Shown: piece by piece, positions 13,201 through 25,200 of the stretch
Layout: every line of letters starts with the position of its first letter
Position numbering within the stretch: position 1 is the stretch's first letter
Source: Anoplopoma fimbria
Lineage: Eukaryota > Chordata > Actinopteri > Perciformes > Anoplopomatidae
NCBI RefSeq assembly: GCF_027596085.1
Contig: NC_072450.1
Span: 3,048,736 to 3,112,735, forward strand
Direction of reading: 5' to 3'
Length of the DNA stretch: 64,000 nucleotides
Translations under genes and position numbers: made by a program
The notes under the pieces: model-generated
Told to the model about the DNA's origin: nothing
Seen by the model: the letters and a program-made list of their open reading frames with translations, nothing else
Database searches by the model: none

Positions 13201-16200
13201 ATGAATATATAAAGTACAATTCATCAGTTTTCAAAAATACCTTGCCATGGACTGAATCGTTGGTGAACGAGAAATGTCGACATTACAACACGTCAGTGAA
13301 ATCTCCAAACTAATCAGTTTATAATTTAATTTATAACATCCTCTGGTGACCATGAAAATACCCCAAATCTGCATGGTAGTTTAAATCATAATTTGGTGAA
13401 GACTAAGATGATGGACGGTGGGAAGACCAACCAACTGACAAATGTCATCTTTAGGTCTCGGCGTAAAAATTAAAGGTACTGGTAAAAGTAGCAATAGAGG
13501 TATTTGTATTATAAGAAGAAGTATTATTGTAAATCAAACCTTGTCTGGCATCCTGTGCTCCTCCTCCTCCTCCTCCTTCTCCTCCTCCTCCTCCTCCTTC
13601 TCCTCCTCCTCCTCTTCTTCCTTCTCCTCCTCCTCTTCTTCCTCCTCCTCCTCCCTGTGTTTATCCTCCCTCATGAGGTGGAGGGTTTCCTTCTCTTCAT
13701 GGGTGAAGCTCAGTTCTTCTTCCTCCTGATCGTCTTCATCTCTGAGGCTCCGTCGGGTTTCTGCTGCCCCCTTGAGGAGGCCTGCATCTGTTGGGCCTCC
13801 TTCTTCTGCTCCTCCTGCTGCACTTCCCCATCGACCCTGGAGGCCCCTCCGCTGTGGAGGAGATGATTCAACTGGTTAATAAAGTTGAAAAGTAGACGAT
13901 AAGAGGAATTAGCAACACAGTCTCACTGCAGTTCGTGAAATAGTCACAATTTGCAAGGTTATGTTAAAACCAAAGTTTAGGCAACCAAACCACCAACAAT
14001 TACGTTTAAGCAACAAAACCCAGAACAGTTCAGTTTAGGCAACCAAAACCAACTGTTCGGTTTAGCCAACAAAAACTAACTGTTAGGTTTAGGCAACAAA
14101 ACCAACTGTTTGGTTTAGGGTAAGGTTTATGGCAACAATACCACTTAATTTGGTCTAGGAAAACTGACACGAACAGTTAGGTTTAGGCAACAAAACCAAC
14201 AGTTCGGTTTAGGTTTAGCAACAAAAACTAACTGTTTAGGCAACCAAAACCAACTGTTTGGTTTAGGCAACAAAACCAACAGTAAGGTTTATGGCAACAA
14301 AACTAACAGTTATGTTTAGTTTATGTTTAGGCAACAAAACTAACATTTATGTTTAGACAACAAAACCAACATTTATGTTTAGGCAACAAAACCAAAAGTT
14401 ATGTTTAGGCAACAAAACCAACATTTATGTTTAGGCAACAAAAGCAACAGTAAGGTTTATGGCAACAATACCACTTAATTTGGTCTAGGTAAACAGTTCG
14501 GTTTAGGCAACAAAACAACAGTTATGTTTAGGCAACAAAACCAACATTTATGTTTAGGCAACAAAACCAACAGTTATGTTTAGGCAACAAAACCAACATT
14601 TATGTTTAGACAACAAAACCAACATTTATGTTTAGGCAACAAAACCACTACCATAAAACCCCAACGTGGTGTCGAAAACAGGTCCTCTCGTTGAAATGCC
14701 TGTCTGTTGGACAATAGATTGCCTTTTGTGACTGTTTCTCAAACTGCCATGATACTGGTCTGGATCTTAGGATACAAACACACTTTACACTCAGCAAAGA
14801 GAAAAGTGATATAAAACCGTACAAAGGGTGGAGAACACACCGTGGCCTCATCGTCCCCGCCACCAGGTAGGATGTCCTGTCTGCTGGTTGGCCCGCGGCG
14901 TGCTGCGGCCTGGTGTCATGTGACAGGAAGACAGTTGAGCTGTATGACATCCTGACTTCCTTTTTGTTGCTGGACATCTGAAAATAAACCAAAAGCAAAG
15001 CGAGTAACATCTCTACTATCTATCTGTCTAAATACCACAGTGTTTTCTGTTTTGACCTGTTGGAGGGTTCACCTTCTCTGGAGGTCTTGTTGAAGCTTCC
15101 TGTGACCGACTGCCTCTCTCTGCCTCCTTCTCCTCCTTCTCCTCCTTCTCCACCTCCTCCTGCTCTTCACCCTCCTGTCGTTTCTCCTCCTTAGTCTCTG
15201 GTTTCCACCGTTGTGTTGAAGGTCTCTTCAGCCCAGCCCTACTGTCATCCTGCACCTCCGGCTCGCTACGATTCTCCAGCCTGTGACTCCAGTCGCTGAA
15301 GCCCTCGTCCTCCTCCAGAACCAGGCAGCACCTGGGCTTCAGCTCCTCGTCCGACCTGAGGAGAACCAAGTGGAGAACCCACAAGAAGTGGAGTCAAGCT
15401 AATGAAAGTTTTATTTTGAAGAAATGCAGACGTTATACAACCATGTCAGTGGTTCAGAGGATTGATTGAAGGTACTTTCTAGCTTTTTATGAGTCTGGAT
15501 GAACCCTTCAGTCTGAATCTCAGCAGACACTTATAAAACAGAACATGCAAGCCATATGTGTAAATGTAAAATACCATATCGATGCCGCATAAACGTGTTT
15601 CATAATATGGATTTAAAACATTTCTTTATTCAGCACTGGTACTTTAAATACTTGTATTTTGTCAAAAATGCATGTTTCCTAAAATAAAGTCATGCATTCA
15701 GTTTCTACTGACTCACCCATACTCTCTGAGATCAATTTAAGTTATGATTGAGACAACAGTAGACTTTATTGATTATATTACACGGTGCCACCATAGACTG
15801 TATATAAGAAGTGGGAGTAGTCATCTTGACGCCACCCATTGGTTCATGGACTGATGTTTTGAAGCCTTGAGTTTGGCAATTTGGCCGTCGCCATCTTGGA
15901 TTTTTCCAACAAGTGAACGGGAGTGACCATATTAGGACTGAGGAGGAGTGACGTAGAGACGGCGCATAAGGTGTCGACCTGTCAATCAGTGTGTAGCCCC
16001 GCCCTAAAGCATCCCCTGCTTTATGGTCTGTTTGACTCTAAATGGAGCATCATTTACTAAATGAACATCATGCTGTATTGAAGAAGACTTGAAACTAGAG
16101 ATTGAGACCATAAACTCATGTTTACAATGTTTACTGAGGGAATAAATCAAGAGAGAAGTAGAGTCATTTTCTCATAGACTTCTATACAACCAGAGGAGTC

Positions 16201-19200
16201 GCCCCCTGGTGGACAGGAGAGAGAATGCAGCTTTAAGACACTTCAGCAGTGGCTTCACTCTTCAGAACAGGAGGTTTCCGCCTTGCTGCCACGTTGCCAT
16301 TGTTTTCCTTATCTCCTCCATCTTGTTTTCCCAAACTTTCTACATGCTAAACTTGCTAAATCCAGATCTGAATGATGAGTAATGAATCTAAATTTGGTGC
16401 TACACGGTGTGAGAGTTTGTCTCCTGTTGCTGCTGGCAGGTAAACCAAGTGCCACCCAAAGCTTTCTCACATGGTAGAGTGTTGATACAGGTGGCAGGTG
16501 GTAGACCTGCAGCTTCAGTCTCCATGGCAACAGAGACGGTGCCCATGGAAACAATAAACAGAGAGAGATGAGGCCTCCTGTTCCAGGTCGGCTCAGATCA
16601 GCAGACTGGATCTCATCACTAACTAAACACCTTAAAGCTGATGTTTCTTTGGACAAGAGAAATCCAAGGGGGTTTGTTAATGTTAGCTGTGTTTAACTTT
16701 TATTTAATTCTGGCTGACTGGGTATTTATCACACACAGTCTGTTGGCTGTGACTGTAATGTTGCTGATTCTTTGTAATTGATGTGATGATATTTCCAGTC
16801 CCTTAGTCAGGTTTCTCGGAAACTGCTGAACAAATTCCAGTCATATTTGGTGAGATGTAACACCAGATATTAATTTATGTATACTTTTATGTTGTGACAA
16901 ATAACTTCTGAAACATCAGAGAAGCAAATATATTCCCACATGAACACATTTAATTTGTAAAAAGCTAAGTGTTTTTGCAACACCTTCCATCAGCAACTAA
17001 TTCAATCTTTAAAATACTCATACAAAACATTTTAATTATTATTTTTCCACCAAAATGTATAAATGAAACTCTAAAAGCTTAATTTGTTCAATGTTCACTT
17101 GTTCAATGTGATGCAAGAAGCCACACATAATCACAGCTAAAATATGAATTATTTCATTCTTTTCCAAGAGTTGAAAGATTTACATTTTGACAACTCTTCT
17201 TGATAATTTGGGTAATGAAACTTGACCAAACACTTGCTGTCGGAGCTTCAGAGTCAGCACGTTGTAGTAGATTAATGTGTTTAATTAAAGCTCCATCCAG
17301 GAGGAACCATGAGGCTAATGAATGAACCAGCCAACAGTGCAGTATCTAACGAGTGAGCTGCATCACAGTCTCAGGTGAGGAGCACATTCCCCCCCAGAGA
17401 CGCCACCTCTCTGACTGATCAAACAGAAAAGGTGCAGCAGCTCGTTCACCTGCAGAATCATTGGAATCTTTTCCCCTGTGATCAGCGCTGTAGGTAATAC
17501 AGACTCAGCTGTAAACACCGAGGACAGTTTCACACAAACCAAATGGTCGCACCACCTACAAAGCTCAAAACGAAGGACTCAAAGATATCTGAGGACAGCT
17601 AGAGACACAGCTCTCTAGAATCTATATAATAAATATGAAACTACAGCCTGCAGCCGGTTAGCATAGCTTAGCATAAAGACAAGAAGGAGAGTTCAGGAAG
17701 TTTCACTCCCCGGAAAAACACAAGTTTGTTTTTTATATATAAAGATAGAAAATGTTAGTTGGTGAGCTCCAGAGGTGAATGTAGAAAGACCAGCTGTTTT
17801 CCCCCACTTCCAGTCTTCATGCTAAGCTAAGCCAACTGGTTCTGGCTTTGTGTTAACTTTACAGAAATGAAAGGAGAAGCAGTTTAATTCTCAACAAGAA
17901 AGCAAATCAGCATTTCCAAAAATCTCAAACTGCTGCAGTTGATTTATTAAACTTTTAAAAGCCGTCAGTGTGACCGTATAAGACGTCTGAAGTAGTACTT
18001 TTGTAAAATAGTACAATGCTAATACTGCTTATTCTTTGAATGATGTTGAGGTCTTTTGTTCCTGTTTTTCCAGTTTCCTTGTCCACGCATGAAAACCGGC
18101 GCAAAACAGTCAAAGTAGAGTTTGCAGGACAGAGAGCAGGACTCCGGTGGGTGGAGAGGAGGTGGACTCTGTGTTTACATCATGGTGCTTGGTGCTCAAA
18201 CACAGTCTAAGTTGATGGACAATGTTTTCCTCATGTTGAATTTTGAATGTTAACATGTCGGCCATATTGTCTGCCAAGAGAATTGTTGTTTTTTGTTGCC
18301 GTTTACATTCCTTATGATGCAAATGAAAAAATGCACTGTATTTTTGTTGTGTTACAAATGGGCTACAACTGAAATTAGTTGTGCATCCTGGTGTTGCATA
18401 ATGACAATAAATGATCCTTGAATCCTTGAAGACAGACGTTTATTTTGAAAAGACTGTATGGGATCAAGGGGCTGCACGGTGGTGTAGTGGTTAGCACTGT
18501 CGCCTCACAGCAAGAGGGGCCCGGGTTCAATTCCCGGGCTGGACAACCTTCTGTGTGGAGTTTGCATGTTCTCCCCGTGTCAGCGTGGGTTCTCTCCGGG
18601 TTCTCCGGCTTCCTCCCACAGTCCAAAGACATGCAGCTTAGGTGCATTGAAGACTCTAAATTGCCCGTAGGTGTGGATGTGAGTGTGAGTGGTTGTCTGT
18701 CTCTATATGTCTGCCCTGTGATAGGCTGGAGACCTGTCCAGGTGTACCCTGCCTTCACCCATTGACAGCTGAGATCGGCTCCAGCACCCCTGCGACCCTT
18801 AACTGGATAAGCAGGTTACGGAAGATGGATGTATGGATCAAAATACACGTGGAAATTGACACGTTTTGCTGGACTTTCGTAGGAAAACGCAAATCAGTCG
18901 TAACTTTCCACAAGATATCATACAAACAGTTGTATAAGGATACGTTGAACTGTTGTATCTACATGCAGACATGATAAGCTCTAAGGCCTGAACAGAGGAG
19001 GGGGGTGTGTCCTACTCACTCTGTGTTGTGTGGGAGCTCGTTGCGTGGGGGGGGCTCCGGCCAGGAGGGGCTCCCTTCTCCTCTCTGCGTCTCCCTGGCT
19101 CTCCTCCGTCGCTCCCGCTCCACCTCCTCAGCGTCCTCCTGGCTCCGCTGGGCCGTCAAACTGCAACAAACGTGGACACCAAACAGGCTGTTAACACACT

Positions 19201-22200
19201 CCAAAAACATGAGTGTATATATGTAGGAGAAGGTTAACATCTCAGGGATAGAAGTATTAACATATCACTTTCCTGTTATTCCCGTTAGAAGCTTTAAAGT
19301 CAGAAAAATAATCTTGCTTCACAAAGTTTGACTGTATATTTTGATTTGACTCGCAAAAGTATCTTCAGACAACTCATTTTTGTGCGTTTTTCCTGCAGAA
19401 GTCCATCAAGACGTGTCAAATTCCGCTTGTTACATGCATAGGGTCTTTTCAAAGTAAACTTCTCTCTTCCCAGGAAACAACTTAGTTAATTGAAGCCATA
19501 AAAATGACTTGGTAAAGTTTAGGAAAAAATGTGAAATACTTAGTTAAGTTTACGCCATAAAACTACTAGTTGGGTTTAGTCAAAAGATTGTTGGTTTTTT
19601 GTAGGTACGAATGCTGGATGAGACCATTCTGACACTGATTAGTTTAACGCAAGCTCAAAACCCACATTATTTTAGGGCTGCATGATTCCATTAAATGGAA
19701 ATATACTTAATGTGTTGTGCGTAATTTCATACATGCATTACTTCAAATTAATCCAGACATATTTGCTATCTTTGGACATTTTAAAAATCATTTTGTTGGT
19801 TAGACCAACATCTGGCTTTACATTATGAGTTTAAGAGATTTAATGTGATCAATAATGCTCAATGTCTTTCTCCAGACAGCCAGGAATATGAACAAAATGA
19901 AAATAAATGAGCTACTTAATCACTTGAAAATAGATGTTTAGCGTGATGACAATGATAAAGTTAGTTTTCCCTCCTCTAATTCCACATCTGCCCTGAATCT
20001 ATGCACAATCATGAGCATTGATCTGCTGCTATAACAGCCTCCTCTCTTCTGACTGCAGTCTTTCAACCAGATGTTGGACCTGGATGCAAGGACTTTACTC
20101 CCAATCAACCTCCAGAGCATTAGTGAGGTCCAACACTGTGCAAAGGTCTGGCTCGTTAAAGTTCATCCTTAAGGTGTCAGGGCTTTATTGCCATTAAGTT
20201 GGACGCACAGTGTTGTCTGAATGATCACTGTATGCCGAAGCTGTATTTCTTTTTAATGGAACTAAGAGGCCCAAACCAGAAAAAATGGCCCCAGACTCAA
20301 AGAACATAAAGCTTTAAGGACGTATAAAACACAGGCTGATATAGTGAAGCAACACAGTCGGCAGATTTTTCTTTGGCATTGTACATTTTATCAAGCCATG
20401 GATATGTTTAATGTGGATGTTTCATATTAGCCTCATGTCGGGCTTACAGAAATGTGGTCAACGTTGTGAGTCAACTGGTTTGATTTAGGCAATAAAACTA
20501 GAAAAAACATCATGGTTTAGTTAAAATCATAACATAAAGCAACAAGCTTAAATAAATGAATGCCTTTAGTGGACCGTCTTACGTACCGTTGTGTAACAAG
20601 TGTTTCTGGTTTCACACGGAACTTGAACTTTGGTCTCCTGGGTGAAAGTGCAGTGTTTGTTAGACCTATCTCTATCCCACAATGTACGTCCTTACTCTAA
20701 ATACTCTTCATTATACCACGTAGCTTTCATTAACGGCACCACCTCACTTGCTCTGTGTGTAGCTCGTTGTCATATGTTCCTTGCGCAAGTGTCCCTTCAG
20801 ATCATCCATTCTAGAATCAACCATGTGAAATCGGCCATATTAAAGAATTAAATAAAAACGTTCACATTATTTTTATCCTTGTTTTTGATTGCAAAACACA
20901 TGTCGAGATGTCCATTATGAGAAATGAATGGACAGCGCGGAGGCTAGAACTGTCTGATGGCCTGCACACAGTCCAATCATTTCTGATAAGGGACATATTG
21001 TCCTGCATTATCACTTCCTTAATGGACACCCTGCAGCCAATCAGAATCGAGGATTCCCCCGGACCACTGTATAAAACAGTTTAAAGAAAAGTTTATCTAT
21101 GAGGATTTTTCAGGTAAGTAGATCACAGAAAAATCACAGGAAACATCTAGTTGTGCTTGTCTTTTACAGAAAGCTCATTCAGTTCTCATGTTTCCAGAAG
21201 GAGGGACTTGATAACAATAACCCTTTTTTATTGTCCAAGCACATCTGGTGGAGCTCCAGCCAGCTGCTGTGCTGTTTCACTTCATTCCAGTCTCTGGAGA
21301 GAAACAAGGAGAGGGAGAGGGAGAGGGAGGAGGTGTAGAGATGGAGGAGGAGCAGGCGGAAGATTGAGACAGAGACAGCTAGAACTTCATTATACTTATG
21401 AAGGTCTGGAAAAAATCTTGTCAAAAAAATGGAATAACAAGCACTTTGGAAATATTCAGTCAGCCAATCAGCTTAAAATCTCTGGAGAGCACCTGTTGAT
21501 CGGGTACAAACAAGTTTTCCAAAGTGTGTCATTGCTTATTATAAAGGATAATTATGGTTTTATAACTTGGATCATATTTTTGTAGATTTGGCCGTATTAT
21601 CGTTGTGCTCACCGGAGTAATTGTTCTGGGCTCAAAGAGTTTGGAGCCACTCTGAACAATGTCATACATTTCTTAAACCAACACCGAAGGTCAGCCAAAC
21701 TACGGTCTGTTGTGAACATCCATCATAGTTTACTTCTTGGTTCAACTTTGACCCTCTGCACTTACTGTAGTTCACAGTTTTCCTTCACAATGAGGGATTA
21801 TCATAATTTCAGATTTACACACTTTTAGATTTACCTCCAAATAAAGTGGTTTACGTCGGATTAAACACTTTCAAAACCTTTCTAATGAACGAGAATTTTC
21901 CTTTGCAGTTCACAATTTTTCAAGTCTGTCAAACTGGATCATTAACGATGTAAAGGACAAAATCTACAGTCCTCATTCGGTGCAAAAATAGTTTCAAAAG
22001 TTTACAAGTTCACATCAAGTGTATATCTTCCAAAGTTACAGTCTTTTTTGTGCAAAAGTTCCTCTTTGTGTTTTCTTGTGAAGCTGCAGTGGATGGACAG
22101 TAACACAAAGAGGGAATTTTCGACTTAAAATGCTTCAACTTTGAGATATACCTGCTTGATTTTACAAACTGTTGAAGCCTCATATTAGCTAGAAGTATCT

Positions 22201-25200
22201 CCCTCTGTCAGTGCTCATACATTTGGGTATCTGGAGTTCCTACCAACAAACAAACTGTGAAATAAGACGACCTAGATCAGAAAACGTGATACAACAAGTG
22301 GCTCCTCTTCCTATGTAACATGCACGTTTGTTAGATAATAACGCCCCTCCATCTTAGTATCTCCACCCACGGCTTGAGATCTACTTTTGCGAAGTAACCC
22401 CATATTTTTCGCGCAAGCCAATCAGAGCAGACTGGACTTCTTTGGGGAGTCGAGCTGAAGACGATCTAACTTCCGTTTCACCGGGACTCTTAAAGAGACA
22501 GGCGCCTAAACGGAGCGTTTCAAACAGACGTTTAACACATTTATATTCAGATGAACAGCATGAGAATAATAAAGTGTTTTTGGAACATAAAAGCATGTAA
22601 ACATGTTCTATTAGAAACCCCCAAAAAACAAGTATGAACCTGAAAATGAGCACGACATTTCCCCTTTAATATAAACTCTGCACAGAACGAGGCCTGGTGA
22701 AAAAGAGATTGTGAAATATAAAGGCTGCAGCAGCACCAGGGAAGAGAAACAGGCCAAAGCATCGAGCATGTTGGTTCTCATTACGAGATAAAACATAAAA
22801 CATGCAAACCATATCCTTATGAAATGCAAAGGCAGTGACCCAAAAATATGATCAATTCTTCAGACATGTCAACAAGTCAGCTCATCAAACATTTGGCCCA
22901 ATGAAATCACCACAAAAAATCTTAAAATATAAAAGTCTGGAGCTAATGTCATCGGCCACGAGCGGCTGTGAGTCAAACATGCTGCGGTCATTATTATGTG
23001 GGAAAGTGACCTACATGAGATCAGACCCACTGGAGATGAAGAGGGAGCCATATTGGCAAGAGGCCGTCTTCAGTTTCTGTAAATCAATGAGACATTTTTA
23101 GGTGGACGGGGATCAAACGGGGATGAGGTTTGATTGTCTGATGAGGTCATCATCGATGCCTGAAACGCAACAAGGGAAAGTGTGAAATCCTTAAAAAGGA
23201 CCTTATAACATGTTTTTAAATGCTTTAGCCAATAACGACAAGTCATACACATGGTCAACAGAATCATCGTGTGTTATTAAGATGGATCTAGCATCTTGTT
23301 CGCACATGTTATCAAGAAAGAGATTTTGTACAAACAAGATAACACACGCTGATAACTTCTTGTGCACACTCAGTTTATCTAGTACTAACTTGCGACAGCA
23401 AATACTTTCAAAAACTGTTTTTTATGAGCATCATAAGGAAGTGTTGTTTGTTAAGCTGTCTGGCAACTTTTTATGGTGAAATTAGGGACCTCACAGTACT
23501 AAGCTTTAATAAGAGATCATAGTCTGGTTTGATACAGAAAAGTCAGCAGTGACTTGAGACATCATTCAGTCCAGTTTAACAGCAGGTCTATAATGCAATC
23601 TATTAGATCAGTGTACATGGACGCCAATTTATTTCTCATGTCGCTCAGCATGAAAATAATGCCAGTGGAAAGTCAATCAGGATCCTTTTCCTGGGTGATC
23701 ACACTAATGTAATGCATCCACGTGACTATGCAAAGGTCAACTCAAGTGACATTGTATTAAATATTGAGGAAGAAGGGAGGTTGAAGAGTCCCAAAATACA
23801 CTTTCAGACTTTCAACCATGAGAGAGGAGTTTGACGCCGTGTCGTAGTTTTGTTGTCATAGTTTTGTTGTTGTAGTTTTATTGTTGTAGTTTTGTTGTTG
23901 TAGTTTTGTTGTTATAGTTTTATTGTTGTAGTTTTATTGTTGTGGTTTTGTTGTTCACAACGTATTTCGCTTAACCTAACTACATGGTTTTGTTGCCTTA
24001 ACATAACTCTACAAAGTATTTTTAAGCCCACCCATGATGTTTTTTCCTAAATCTAACTAAGGAGTTTTGTTCCCTAAACCAAACTTTTGTTTTGTAACGT
24101 CCCAGAAAAAAAGTATTTCTGAGCAAAGCGAAACAAAACAGACACTTTGGGTACCTGTAGACTAAACCAACAGCATTTTCAACACTATTTCACAAACCGG
24201 GAGACGGTGTTGCTGCACCAAAGCGTAATTAGCAGAATTTCCTAGGAGAACGTTATTTGTGCACAAAAGGTTTAAAAAAAAACATCTTTTGGGACTTCTG
24301 GGGCTACATAACACAAATCTGGAAACCAGCTGTGATGACAGATGACATGTGCAGATCACTTCCCTCCATCTAAAGGTTGAATGTAGGAGATCACAAACTG
24401 TAGACGTTGTAGATGAGGCCTGTCTGCTCTGCTTTTTGTTACAGGGTATTGTCTCTGTAGGACAGTCTGTACTTCCAGGTACCTTCACAGTCTGCTGGGA
24501 TATTTAACTAGACGCTGTGAAGCATGAATGTGAAACGAGCAAATTATGGAGAAAATCTGTCTGATACGCATCACTTTTTCCACCATTTACACAATGAGGC
24601 AATGGAGGCCTGGGGAACTGCTTTTTCTTTGTGAGTGCAGTTGAGTAGGAGGTGGGGGGGGTTCAGGACTCAGCCAGATGATGTCATGGCCATTAAGGAA
24701 GTTGCAGCAATAAAAGAAGCCATTGAACTCAGAGCTCAGTGTCATTTTCAGTGAAGTCACACAGTAATGTTCCACCGATCACTGAGGAAACAAGAACCTC
24801 ACTGAGGATGAGGAGCAGGAGCTAGGAGAGGGATGGAAATATTAAATAAACACTCAATAGGAGATAAATCAGAGTAGAGTGCATTAACAGGCCAAACTAT
24901 TCCGACTATATAGGTACTAAAATTGACAAAAAAGATAGAATAAAAGGTGATCCAATTGAAACTGAGCCTTCGCCATCATTCTAAAGTGATACTTACAAAA
25001 AACAATAATTGTCTTGTTTTTGTGATTGATTTTGCAGTTAGCGATGTACCTTAGTGGGATTAAAGTGTGATGCAAATAAAAAGATATATACACTCAAATG
25101 TGAATGCAGCACAATACTATAGAAAATGTGTTTTATAAGAAAAAGTACGTAGGTGTTTCCAGATTAAAATCTCCATCAAAAGTATAAAGCTAATAATTCT

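Noticed and set aside
13442..13866. Plus-strand Ser-rich and Leu-rich ORFs
   Set aside because: They are antisense translations of the lsp1 exon 5 Glu-codon tract.
13980..14645. Regularly repeated units that look superficially like a CRISPR array
   Set aside because: Units are contiguous and degenerate, with no unique spacers; it is a minisatellite in an animal intron.
18375..18765. ORFs of 106 and 127 residues over the SINE
   Set aside because: Fully explained by the tRNA-derived SINE; no protein-coding role.
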